Of a stretch of 64,000 bases of DNA, positions 46,615-54,907 are shown in pieces. Within the stretch, counting starts at the first letter, position 1. Every line of letters begins with the position of its first letter. The position numbers and the translations under genes were made by a program. The notes under the pieces are model-generated. The model saw nothing but the letters and a program-made list of their open reading frames with translations, made no database searches and had not been told where the DNA came from. Source of the stretch: Chitinophagales bacterium (GTDB lineage: Bacteria; Bacteroidota; Bacteroidia; Chitinophagales; Chitinophagaceae); contig JAURJU010000076.1 in NCBI GenBank assembly GCA_030832085.1, forward strand, positions 62,001 through 126,000. The letters are read 5' to 3'.

Positions 46615-47331
46615 ATGAAAAAAACATTTTTGATCTTATCACTTTTGGTGAATCTTGTTGTAACTGCACAGGACAAGTTGTTTATGAACGACCCCCACAT
46701 TGCCAAACGTGAAGCAGGAAATTTCAATTCCATTGTTGTGAGGGGCCCTTTCAAAGTTTATTTTTCAGAGGGAAAGGATACCGAGCTCGCGGTGAGTGCA
46801 AAGTCAGCTTCGATAAGGGATCATGTTGTTACCCGAACAGATGACAATGTCTTGTTCATTGAGTTGGACAAGGGATGGGCCAGTTGGCTGGGGCAAAGTC
46901 CTGATTTTCGCGTATATGTTGCTGCTCCTTCACTCAAATCCGTGAAGGCGTCTGGTGCCGTTGATTTTCTGGTTGCGGACATACTGAGGTCAAGTCAACT
47001 TTCCTTGCAGTTTTCAGGCGCCAGCGATTTTACGGGTAAGCTTGAATGTGATGAGCTCAAATTGGCATTCACAGGCGCATCTGACATGGATGCAATGGGA
47101 AGCTGCCAAACGGTTGATGCAGATTTTACTGGTGCCAGCAAAATGTCTGCAGCTGCATTGAAAACAAAGAATGCCAGCTTGAATGCAACCGGTGCTTCAA
47201 ACATCAAAATCAGTGTTTCTGGAACTTTAAAGGCAAATGCCTCAGGCGCAAGCAATATTACCTATTATGGCAATCCGACTGGGACGAACACCAGGGCCAT
47301 GGGGGCAAGCAATATCAAAAAGGGAAACTGA
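46615..47331 (+). CDS. Head-GIN / DUF2807-family secreted protein
   Basis: 238 residues. The signal peptide ends near 'VVTAQ'. It opens with the family 'FNSIVVRGPFKVYFSEG' (about 36-52). The C-terminal half contains at least six repeats of a '(F/A)(S/T/M)GAS(D/K/N)(F/M/I)' motif every 15-25 residues (FSGASDF, FTGASDM, FTGASKM, ATGASNI, ASGASNI, AMGASNI), giving the expected right-handed beta-solenoid. Function is unknown. A one-mismatch -7 element TAACTTTA lies at 46558-46565. Confidence 0.88.
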   Translation: MKKTFLILSLLVNLVVTAQDKLFMNDPHIAKREAGNFNSIVVRGPFKVYFSEGKDTELAVSAKSASIRDHVVTRTDDNVLFIELDKGWASWLGQSPDFRVYVAAPSLKSVKASGAVDFLVADILRSSQLSLQFSGASDFTGKLECDELKLAFTGASDMDAMGSCQTVDADFTGASKMSAAALKTKNASLNATGASNIKISVSGTLKANASGASNITYYGNPTGTNTRAMGASNIKKGN

Positions 47332-47355
47332 CGTAAAGTACAACGCATTAAAAGC

Positions 47356-47385
47356 AAAAAGACAACCCATGGGTTGTCTTTTTTT
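47356..47385. terminator. Bidirectional terminator shared by the head-GIN gene and tRNA-fMet
   Basis: GACAACCC-AT-GGGTTGTC forms an 8-bp stem with an A-run on the left and seven T on the right. On either strand it reads as a stem followed by T, so it can stop both the plus-strand gene and the minus-strand tRNA. Confidence 0.85.
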
Positions 47386-47386
47386 G

Positions 47387-47458
<72 letters not shown>

Positions 47459-47467
47459 ATGTGACTG

Positions 47468-47499
47468 CAAATGTACACCAAAATCAATTATGTTCAAAA
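47468..47499 (-). promoter_or_regulatory. Promoter of tRNA-fMet
   Basis: On the minus strand, TTTTG at 47495-47499, a 19-base spacer and TACATTTG at 47468-47475. Both elements are perfect, one of the best promoter matches in the window. Confidence 0.75.
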
Positions 47500-47514
47500 C
47501 AATTTTTACTGCGT

Positions 47515-47522
47515 TACCTTTG
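47515..47522 (+). promoter_or_regulatory. -7 promoter element of era
   Basis: TACCTTTG, a perfect match, 10 bases before the era ATG at 47533. It lies back to back with the tRNA-fMet promoter. Confidence 0.6.
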
Positions 47523-47532
47523 CAGCATCAAG

Positions 47533-48405
47533 ATGAGATCAGGATTTGTAAATATCATTGGAAAGCCCAATGCGGGCAAAAGCACATTGCTGAACGCTTT
47601 CATAGGCGAAAAACTTGCCATTGTTTCCTCCAAGGTTCAAACAACTAGACACAGGATCAGGGCATTTTTAAATGGCCCTGATTATCAGATTGTCTTTTCT
47701 GATACCCCGGGCGTCATAGAGCCAAAGTACAAGCTCCATGAAAAAATGATGCACGCGGTAAAGTCTAGCATGGAAGATGCAGATGTTTGTCTTCTGGTAG
47801 CGGATCTTAGGGATGACCTCCTGGAGTTGGACAACATGTTTTCATCACTCAAGATAAAAATGCCTGCAATACTTGTATTGAACAAATGCGATATGGTGAA
47901 GAGAGACCGCATCGAAATGGCAGAAGCATATTTTCAGGACAAGCCTTATTGTAAAAAAATTGTTACCATCTCAGCAGCTTCAAAATTGCAGATCGATCGG
48001 TTGCAGCTGGCGATCATCGATATGTTACCAGAGGGAGAGCCGTTTTATGATCAGGATGACCTGACTGATTTGCCCACAAGATTCTTTGCAGGTGAGCTGA
48101 TCCGTGAGAAAATATTTGAACTTTTTGATGAGGAAATTCCTTATCAAGCCACGGTATTGATATCAGCTTTTGAAGAAAAAAATACCCTGATCAAGATTTC
48201 AGCTGAAATTATTGTTCAGCGGGAATCACAAAAGGCAATCATTTTGGGTACCGGGGGTGCAATGATCAAAAAATTGGGAACACTGTCAAGGCATTCCTTG
48301 GAGAACTTTCTTGATAGTAAAATATTTCTTGAGCTGCATGTCAAGGTCAGGAACAACTGGCGCAACAACGAGCTTTATCTCAATGAATACGGATACAATG
48401 CATAG
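47533..48405 (+). CDS. era: GTPase Era
   Basis: 290 residues. An essential GTPase that binds 16S rRNA 3' ends and assists 30S maturation. The P-loop 'GKPNAGKST' is at 10-18, with 'DTPG' in G3, 'NKCD' in G4, and a C-terminal KH domain ('GTGGAMIKKLG', 'FLELHVKVRNNWR'). The ATG of MRSGFVNIIG is chosen because the -7 element excludes the longer start at 47461. The next gene overlaps its last 8 bases. Confidence 0.96.
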   Translation: MRSGFVNIIGKPNAGKSTLLNAFIGEKLAIVSSKVQTTRHRIRAFLNGPDYQIVFSDTPGVIEPKYKLHEKMMHAVKSSMEDADVCLLVADLRDDLLELDNMFSSLKIKMPAILVLNKCDMVKRDRIEMAEAYFQDKPYCKKIVTISAASKLQIDRLQLAIIDMLPEGEPFYDQDDLTDLPTRFFAGELIREKIFELFDEEIPYQATVLISAFEEKNTLIKISAEIIVQRESQKAIILGTGGAMIKKLGTLSRHSLENFLDSKIFLELHVKVRNNWRNNELYLNEYGYNA

Positions 48406-49177
48406 AAATATTCTTTCACTTCCCATTGCATTCCTTTTTTGGAGCGCAACTGCCATCTTTCATCTGCCAGTGATGGCACAGACAGAGAGAGGTGTATCTT
48501 ATTTGCCGGTATCAGATTTTAGCGCAGCCAAATACACCTTGGCGGTGCATGAAGTGAATTTTGAGGGCGTTTCGACAAGGGGAATGCAAAGGCTTTCTTA
48601 CGATCAAGTCAAGGGCAGCCCTTTTTTCAACGATAATTTTCAACCTGCAGAAATATTCATGGGAGGGCAAAAAAGCCTTGGTAGGTACAAGGTGAAGTTC
48701 AATTTGTTGACCCAGGAATTTCATTTTTTGGGGAATGACAATGCTGAATATGTTGTGCCAAAGGAACTTGCCAAAAGGATTGTATTGTATGATATGGTGG
48801 ATTCTATGAAGCAAAGTGCAGTTTTCATTGCAGGTGAAAATCGATTTTCATTCAATGGAAAGCAACCGGAGGGGTATGTCCAGGAAATGAACACGGGCAA
48901 TGTAGTCTTGTATAAAGTTGCAAAACGCTTTGTGGTTACTGCAGATTCTCTTTTTGGTACCATGAAGCGATACTATTTTGGGACCGGAATCACTTATTTC
49001 CTTGGAATCAAAGGGGAGACCATGCCACTTAAAAAACTTTCGGAACAAGCTGTTTTTGCATTGTTGGGAAACAGCAACTCCTTGGAAGGATGGATCCGGA
49101 AGAACAAGATAAGCTTGAAGAACGAGGAGGGCCTGTTGGCTTTTCTCGAACAATGGAATGCTTTGGGCAAACAATAA
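48398..49177 (+). CDS. Secreted protein of unknown function between era and der
   Basis: About 259 residues with a signal peptide ('LSLPIAFLFWSATAIF', cleaved near 'VMAQ'). I recognise no domain. The body is a mix of beta-rich segments ('ARYKVKFNLLTQEFHFLG'-like) and a helical C-terminus ('LAFLEQWNALGKQ'). Start: ATGCATAG overlaps the era stop by 8 bases, implying translational coupling; an ATG five codons upstream (48383) is an alternative. It separates two ribosome-assembly GTPases, but export argues against a ribosomal role. Confidence 0.7.
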   Translation: MHRNILSLPIAFLFWSATAIFHLPVMAQTERGVSYLPVSDFSAAKYTLAVHEVNFEGVSTRGMQRLSYDQVKGSPFFNDNFQPAEIFMGGQKSLGRYKVKFNLLTQEFHFLGNDNAEYVVPKELAKRIVLYDMVDSMKQSAVFIAGENRFSFNGKQPEGYVQEMNTGNVVLYKVAKRFVVTADSLFGTMKRYYFGTGITYFLGIKGETMPLKKLSEQAVFALLGNSNSLEGWIRKNKISLKNEEGLLAFLEQWNALGKQ

Positions 49178-49196
49178 CAGAGAAGAAAAACATATT

Positions 49197-50504
49197 ATGT
49201 CAGGATTTACAGTAGCGATAGTAGGCAGACCCAATGTGGGCAAGAGTACTTTTTTCAACCGTATGCTGGAGCAGCGCAAGGCCATCGTGGAGGATACGCC
49301 AGGGGTTACCAGGGACCGTCAATACGGGGTTTCCGAGTGGAATGGAAAAACGTTCAACATCATCGATACAGGTGGATTTGTACCGCATGGCGTGGATATT
49401 TTTGAAAAGGAAATTCGCGAACAGGTCATGATTGCGGTTGAAGAGGCCAATGCCATTGTTTTTATGGTGGACGTCACAACTGGAATTACCACGCTCGATG
49501 AAGCCATGACCGAGATACTTCGCCTTTCCAAAAAGCCTGTTTTCTTGGCAGTTAACAAAGTGGACAATGCTGCCCGCCAGTTGGATGCAACTGAGTTTTA
49601 TTCCTTGGGTTTTGAACATACACATTTCCTTTCATCCATGTCTGGCAGTGGCACAGGGGAGTTGCTTGATGACGTTGCAGCACTCATTGTTGCCGGAGTA
49701 GAGGTCCCAGATGAGAATTTACCAAGAATAGCCATCATTGGACAGCCCAATGTGGGCAAGTCGTCCCTCTTGAACGCGATGGTAGGTACAGAAAGAACAA
49801 TTGTGAGTGAAATTGCCGGCACCACAAGGGATACGATTCATACCCATTACAATTTGTTTCAAAAGGAATTGATTCTTATTGATACTGCTGGGATCAGGAG
49901 GAAAACCAAGGTGCATGAAGACTTGGAATTTTATTCAGTGATTCGCGCCATCAAGGCCATGGATGAGGCCGATGTTTGTCTCATGATGATTGATGCCGAA
50001 AAGGGGATTGCCCAGCAAGACCTGAACATTTTCTCTTTGGCGGTTAAAAAAGGCAAAGGGATTGTTTTTCTTGTTAACAAATGGGATACCATGGAGAAGG
50101 CAACAAACACTGCCAAAGAGTATGAAAAAGAACTCAAATCCAGGCTTGCTCCATTCACTGACATTCCTGTTTTGTTCATTTCAGCCAAAGAAAAAACAAG
50201 GGTTTTTAAAGTCGTGGAAACAGCACTAGAGGTTTACGAAAGCAGGAAACGGAGAATCCAGACCTCTGTTCTCAATGAGCAAATGTTGCCGGTCATCGAA
50301 GCATATCATCCTCCTGTCGTGAGGGGCAATTCCGTAAAAATAAAATTCATCACACAGCTGCCCACCGCAGTTCCTTCATTTGCATTTTTTACCAATTTTC
50401 CGGATGACATCAAAAGTCCTTACAGGAACTATTTAGAAAACAAGCTGAGAGAAAAATTCAATTTCAAGGGGGTTCCAGTACGGATATTTTTCAGGAAAAA
50501 ATAG
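49197..50504 (+). CDS. der: Ribosome-associated GTPase Der (EngA)
   Basis: 435 residues, normal length. Two tandem GTPase domains, each with a P-loop ('GRPNVGKST' at 10-18 and 'GQPNVGKSS' near 181-189), followed by the C-terminal KH-like domain ending 'IFFRKK'. It is needed for 50S subunit assembly. The ATG of MSGFTVAIVG is the family start; an in-frame ATG 13 codons upstream overlaps the previous gene. Confidence 0.96.
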   Translation: MSGFTVAIVGRPNVGKSTFFNRMLEQRKAIVEDTPGVTRDRQYGVSEWNGKTFNIIDTGGFVPHGVDIFEKEIREQVMIAVEEANAIVFMVDVTTGITTLDEAMTEILRLSKKPVFLAVNKVDNAARQLDATEFYSLGFEHTHFLSSMSGSGTGELLDDVAALIVAGVEVPDENLPRIAIIGQPNVGKSSLLNAMVGTERTIVSEIAGTTRDTIHTHYNLFQKELILIDTAGIRRKTKVHEDLEFYSVIRAIKAMDEADVCLMMIDAEKGIAQQDLNIFSLAVKKGKGIVFLVNKWDTMEKATNTAKEYEKELKSRLAPFTDIPVLFISAKEKTRVFKVVETALEVYESRKRRIQTSVLNEQMLPVIEAYHPPVVRGNSVKIKFITQLPTAVPSFAFFTNFPDDIKSPYRNYLENKLREKFNFKGVPVRIFFRKK

Positions 50505-50560
50505 CTGGATGTTGGTTACCCTTTGCATGTTTTTCTGTGCCATCTATTTTATCGGCAATT

Positions 50561-50588
50561 AAAAAAGGGGTGACCAGAAAGCCACCCC
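50561..50588 (-). terminator. Terminator of the amt-porin unit
   Basis: On the minus strand GGGGTG pairs with CACCCC over a 10-base loop and is followed by six T. It lies about 27 bases past the porin stop. Confidence 0.75.
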
Positions 50589-50614
50589 ATTGTATGTATA
50601 TCCTAAACCCAATG

Positions 50615-51682
50615 CTAAAACTTATAATAGGCTGCCAACAGAAAACTAGAAGCTGATCCTTTGGCAGTTCCTGTTTTGGAGAAGAACACATTTGCTCCAG
50701 CCGACTCCAACCGCAGTTCAGGAACAATGGTGAATCCACCCAATTTGATGTTGCCGGAAATGGTATTGGCAAAAATACTGGCACCCGTTTTTGCAGCACC
50801 CAATGCGGCCAATTGATTTTTATCATTGAATATTTCAGACCTAAGGGTTATGCCAAATTTTTCAACCGGATCGAAGTTGAGGTATGTTGCAATGCCTGAC
50901 CATGAAGCAGCATCACCATATACGTTGCGCGACTGCGTTTTGATGTTGCAGACCGTTCCATTCAGGCCAATATTGAACTTCTCACTGAGCTTGGCAGTCA
51001 TCACAAGGTCAAACTGGTTTGTTTTGGCTGAATCAGATGGCCTTTGTCCCCCCACATAGTTCAGGTAAAACTTTACATCGTCAGAAATGGCTTGACTCAA
51101 TTGGAAAAGCAATGCCTTTTTGTTTGGGTCTGGCGCGTTGCGGTAGTCCGTAGGGCTGGCAACACCAATCATCAGGCCTGTGGATCCAAAAGTAAAGTCA
51201 GACTTGACACCTGTGTGAAGAAACGGACCATATGAGAACATGTAAGACATGCTGTAATTCCTGTTTCCTACTGGATCAACCAATTCATATCCAACATGGG
51301 TTGCCCATGTTCCAGCAGTGAACTTCAGCCAGTCTGTGGCAGTATATGAAGCATACAATTGCTTTACACTGGCCATTAACCCTTTATCATTGTAGGCAAA
51401 CTCTTTTGCCCTTTTGCCTACTCCAAGGTCAGCTGTGAATGAGAATTTTTTGGTGCTGTAATCAATCTTTGCAGATACCATGCCCAATGCAAGTTTCCCT
51501 GTACTGTTTGTGAAGCTGGTTCTGTTGTTGCCAGCATCTTTCGCGAAGTCTGACCTGAAATATCCATCCACAAAACCGCTGAAACTGAAATTTGATTTTT
51601 TGGAAGTTGCTGAATCTGTTTGTGCAATTGCATTGAAGCACAGGGTCATCGCCAAACCCATTACATAAAGTTTTCGTAACAT
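50615..51682 (-). CDS. Outer-membrane beta-barrel porin (OmpL-like / BBP2 type)
   Basis: 355 residues. The signal peptide ends near 'CFNAIAQ'. The mature protein is a repetitive beta-barrel ('FSFSGFVDGYFRSDF', 'LYASYTATDWLKFTAGTW', 'VDPVGNRNYSMSYMFSYGPF') ending in 'AAYYKF' with a terminal Phe. It resembles the porin family that in this phylum often accompanies ammonium transporters. It lies 98 bases downstream of amt on the same strand, so it probably provides the outer-membrane path for the same solute; that is inference. Confidence 0.82.
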   Translation of the reverse strand: MLRKLYVMGLAMTLCFNAIAQTDSATSKKSNFSFSGFVDGYFRSDFAKDAGNNRTSFTNSTGKLALGMVSAKIDYSTKKFSFTADLGVGKRAKEFAYNDKGLMASVKQLYASYTATDWLKFTAGTWATHVGYELVDPVGNRNYSMSYMFSYGPFLHTGVKSDFTFGSTGLMIGVASPTDYRNAPDPNKKALLFQLSQAISDDVKFYLNYVGGQRPSDSAKTNQFDLVMTAKLSEKFNIGLNGTVCNIKTQSRNVYGDAASWSGIATYLNFDPVEKFGITLRSEIFNDKNQLAALGAAKTGASIFANTISGNIKLGGFTIVPELRLESAGANVFFSKTGTAKGSASSFLLAAYYKF

Positions 51683-51780
51683 TGTTGTGGTTTTTTGTTC
51701 AAGAAAGAGGGTATGGCAGAGGCGAATGTTCTAGACCAACACCGCCTTGCGCTGTACCCTTGTTGTTTAATGATGGTGAT

Positions 51781-53130
51781 TTAGATCTTTTGTGGATTCC
51801 TGCCATATTTTTCATCATGTTGGGAAGCATCCAATCCCATTTCTTCCTCTTCTTCAGATACCCTGAGCGGCTGTATCAGGTTGATGAACTTGAAGATGAT
51901 GAATGATACAACAAATGAATAGGTAACTGCAATTCCCATGGCTTTTAGCTGGGTGATGAAAAAATCAACATTGCCATAAAACAATCCGTCATTTCCAGCA
52001 CCATTGACAGCCTTTGTAGCAAATACACCTGTCAAAACCATCCCTACAATTCCTCCAAGTCCGTGGCATGGAAAAACATCCAATGTATCGTCGAGCTTTG
52101 ATTTTTGCTTGTAATGAACAGCAATATTTGAAATGATGGCAGAAACAGCACCGATGAAAATGCTTTGTGGGATGCCAACAAAACCTGCACCAGGGGTAAT
52201 GGCTACCAAGCCAACCACTGCGCCAATACAGAATCCCATTACAGATGGCTTCTTTCCTTTCATTACGTCAAAGAACATCCAGGAGAGGCCTGCAGCTGCA
52301 GCAGCCGTATTGGTGGTCGCGAATGCAGAAACAGCTAAACCATTTGCTCCCAATGCAGATCCAGCGTTGAATCCGAACCATCCAAACCACAACAATCCAG
52401 TTCCAATCAACACATATGGCACATTTGCTGGAGGAATTTCTACACCTTCCATGTGTGCTTTTCTGCGCTTGAGTACCAATGCTCCAGCCAGTGCCGCGCA
52501 TCCTGCTGAAATGTGAACGACCGTACCGCCTGCAAAATCCAACGCACCCATTTTGAAAAGAAACCCATCCGGATGCCAGCTCCAATGGGCGAGGGGAGCG
52601 TAAACAAATATGCTGAACAAAATGATGAAAAGAATATAGGAAGTGAATTTTACCCTTTCAGCCAATGCACCTACTACCAATCCGGGTGTGATGATGGCGA
52701 ACATCAGCTGAAAAAGTGCAAAAAGGGATTTCGGTATTGTCGGTGCCAATCCCCAAGGAGCTGCATTGGCAACATCCTTGAAAAAGAAGTTGGTCATCGG
52801 GTTACCGATGAAACCACCAACAGAATCACCAAAACAGAGGCTGTAACCAAAGGTTATCCAAATTACCGTAACAACGCCTGCAGCAACAGTGCTTTTGATC
52901 ATTGTTGAAATCACATTCTTTCTGTGCACCATGCCTCCGTAAAAGAAAGCAAGTCCGGGTGTCATCAAGAAGACCAATGCAGTTGCAATCAAAATCCAGG
53001 TGATATCCGCACCATTGTAAACGCCTTCTTTGTCCTCAAAATTCGGTAGGACAGGAACAAAAATTGCGGCAATTGCGATGACAGCCAATACCAAAAATGG
53101 AAGCTTGTCTCTGAGTAGTTTTGGGTTCAT
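51781..53130 (-). CDS. amt: Ammonium transporter (Amt family)
   Basis: 449 residues with 11-12 hydrophobic helices. The Amt signature region 'FFYGGMVHRKN' lies near 63-73. The two pore histidines are in 'VVHISAGCAAL' and 'PCHGLGGIVGM'. The cytoplasmic tail ends 'HDEKYGRNPQKI', with the charged segment that couples to PII proteins elsewhere. No PII gene (glnB/glnK) is next to it here. Upstream is a highly AT-rich spacer; I see no strong -33/-7 pair in it. Confidence 0.95.
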   Translation of the reverse strand: MNPKLLRDKLPFLVLAVIAIAAIFVPVLPNFEDKEGVYNGADITWILIATALVFLMTPGLAFFYGGMVHRKNVISTMIKSTVAAGVVTVIWITFGYSLCFGDSVGGFIGNPMTNFFFKDVANAAPWGLAPTIPKSLFALFQLMFAIITPGLVVGALAERVKFTSYILFIILFSIFVYAPLAHWSWHPDGFLFKMGALDFAGGTVVHISAGCAALAGALVLKRRKAHMEGVEIPPANVPYVLIGTGLLWFGWFGFNAGSALGANGLAVSAFATTNTAAAAAGLSWMFFDVMKGKKPSVMGFCIGAVVGLVAITPGAGFVGIPQSIFIGAVSAIISNIAVHYKQKSKLDDTLDVFPCHGLGGIVGMVLTGVFATKAVNGAGNDGLFYGNVDFFITQLKAMGIAVTYSFVVSFIIFKFINLIQPLRVSEEEEEMGLDASQHDEKYGRNPQKI

Positions 53131-53160
53131 TTTTGAATAATTTTGGTTATGAAAGCTTTT

Positions 53161-53345
53161 CTTTCATCAAAACTATAAAATAAACTCAAAAAAACAAATA
53201 ATAATATACATATAAATAAATATAATATGATATAAAAATATCATAAAATATTGTAAATCAATATATAAATCAATTAAAAGTAAAAAAATAGATTAAAAAT
53301 AAAATTAAATTATATAAATATATATAAATATATAATATGTAAGTG
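53161..53345. other. Extremely AT-rich intergenic spacer between amt and gltD
   Basis: I count 16 G or C in 53161-53340 (180 bases), and only 2 in 53281-53340. It holds a perfect inverted repeat TATGATAT-AAAA-ATATCATA (53226-53245) and many runs of TATATAAATA. No start codon with a sensible ORF is present. It lies upstream of amt and downstream of the gltBD terminator. Confidence 0.9.
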
Positions 53346-53353
53346 TCTGATAA

Positions 53354-53387
53354 AAAAAAGGGACCTACTTGCACAGGTCCCTTTTTT
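53354..53387 (-). terminator. Terminator of the gltBD operon
   Basis: AAGGGACCT pairs with AGGTCCCTT, extended by A:T pairs, over an 8-base loop, with T-runs in both directions. It is placed about 19 bases after the gltD stop on the minus strand. Confidence 0.85.
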
Positions 53388-53405
53388 AGACAATGATATG
53401 AATTG

Positions 53406-54899
53406 TTATACCATGAGGCTGCTGTCTTTGGATTCCAAAAAGGAAATACCCATTAGAAACTGATCCACTTTTCTGGCGCATTCTCTTCCTTCGCTGATTG
53501 CCCATACCACAAGTGATTGGCCCCTTCGCATGTCTCCGCATACAAATGTTTTGGCAACGTTGGTTTTGAACTCTTTTTCTGTGGCCATTACATTGCCTCT
53601 TTCGTCCAATGCGATGTCCAAAGACTCCAGCATGCCCTCTTTTTGGGGAGCAACAAAGCCCATGGCAAGCAATGCCAGCTCACAGGGTATGGTTTTTTCC
53701 GATCCTGGTTTTTCAACAAATTTACTTGGCCTTCCGTCTTCTGATTTCCATTCCAGCTCAACTGTTTTGAGCGCTTTCAGCTGTCCTTTGTCATCCCCAA
53801 TGAATGCTTTGGTAGCAATTGCCCATTGCCTTTCACAGCCTTCTTCGTGAGAAGAGGTGGTTTTCATTACCATTGGATAAGTTGGCCATGGCATGATGGC
53901 GGTTCTGCTTTCAGGTGGTTTTGGCATGAGTTCAAACTGGGTAATGCTTGCGGCTCCTTGTCGGTTTGAAGTGCCAACACAATCACTACCGGTATCTCCT
54001 CCGCCAATCACGACGACATTTTTTCCTTTGGCAGTTATCAGGTGGTCAAGAATATTGCTCTCGATATGTTTTTGGGCAAGCGGATCGCTGCCAGAAACCA
54101 TTTTGTTTTGCTGCTTTAGGAAATGCATGGCATAATGTACCCCATTCAATTCCCTTCCTGGGATGGCAAGGTCCCGTGGGATCGTGGATCCCCCGGCCAA
54201 TACAATGGCATTGTATTCCCTGTTCAAGTCATTCATTGCCACATTTACACCCACGTTGGCATTGCATCTGAATTCAATGCCCTCTTCTTCCATGATGGCG
54301 ATTCTCCTGTCAATGATATTTTTTTCCAATTTAAAATCTGGAATTCCATAGCGCAGCAATCCACCGGGTTTTTCATCTCGCTCGAAAACGACAACATGGT
54401 GTCCTGCCTGGTTCAGTTGTGCCGCTGCAGCGAGCCCAGCTGGTCCGCTACCAATAACGGCAACCTTTTTTCCACTGCGCAAAACGGGCACCCTTGGCTT
54501 GACATAGCCTTTTTCAAACGCAATTTCAATGATGTGCTTTTCAATTTCCTCAATGCTAACCGGGGGTTGGTTGATGCCGAGAACGCAGGAGCTTTCACAA
54601 GGTGCAGGACAAATTCTTCCGGTGAACTCAGGAAAGTTGTTTGTTGAGCTGAGGATTTCGTAAGCCTCTTGCCAGCTTTCTCTGTAAACAGCATCATTGA
54701 ATTCTGGAATGATGTTGCCCAGCGGACAGCCACTGTGGCAAAAGGGCACTCCACAATTCATGCACCGGGCTGCCTGTTTGTTCAATTCTGCAGGTTCAAA
54801 TGGCTTCACAAATTCATTGAAGTGCTGGACCCTCTCTGCTGCATCTATCTTTGAAGGACTGACCCTTGTAAATTCCAAAAATCCTGTAGGTTTTCCCAT
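53406..54899 (-). CDS. gltD: Glutamate synthase (NADPH) small subunit
   Basis: 497 residues. It supplies electrons from NAD(P)H to GltB. The N-terminal double [4Fe-4S] region has 'CMNCGVPFCHSGCPLGN' (about 46-62) and 'CPAPCESSCV' (about 97-106). Two dinucleotide-binding motifs follow, 'GSGPAGLAAA' (FAD) and 'GGGDTGSDC' (NADPH). It starts 8 bases after gltB. Confidence 0.96.
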   Translation of the reverse strand: MGKPTGFLEFTRVSPSKIDAAERVQHFNEFVKPFEPAELNKQAARCMNCGVPFCHSGCPLGNIIPEFNDAVYRESWQEAYEILSSTNNFPEFTGRICPAPCESSCVLGINQPPVSIEEIEKHIIEIAFEKGYVKPRVPVLRSGKKVAVIGSGPAGLAAAAQLNQAGHHVVVFERDEKPGGLLRYGIPDFKLEKNIIDRRIAIMEEEGIEFRCNANVGVNVAMNDLNREYNAIVLAGGSTIPRDLAIPGRELNGVHYAMHFLKQQNKMVSGSDPLAQKHIESNILDHLITAKGKNVVVIGGGDTGSDCVGTSNRQGAASITQFELMPKPPESRTAIMPWPTYPMVMKTTSSHEEGCERQWAIATKAFIGDDKGQLKALKTVELEWKSEDGRPSKFVEKPGSEKTIPCELALLAMGFVAPQKEGMLESLDIALDERGNVMATEKEFKTNVAKTFVCGDMRRGQSLVVWAISEGRECARKVDQFLMGISFLESKDSSLMV

Positions 54900-54907
54900 A
54901 GCGTAGA

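Noticed and set aside
53161-53345. AT-rich spacer considered as a replication origin
   Set aside because: No DnaA-box-like TTATNCACA was seen, and no dnaA, dnaN, gyrB or parAB lies nearby. AT richness alone is not enough.
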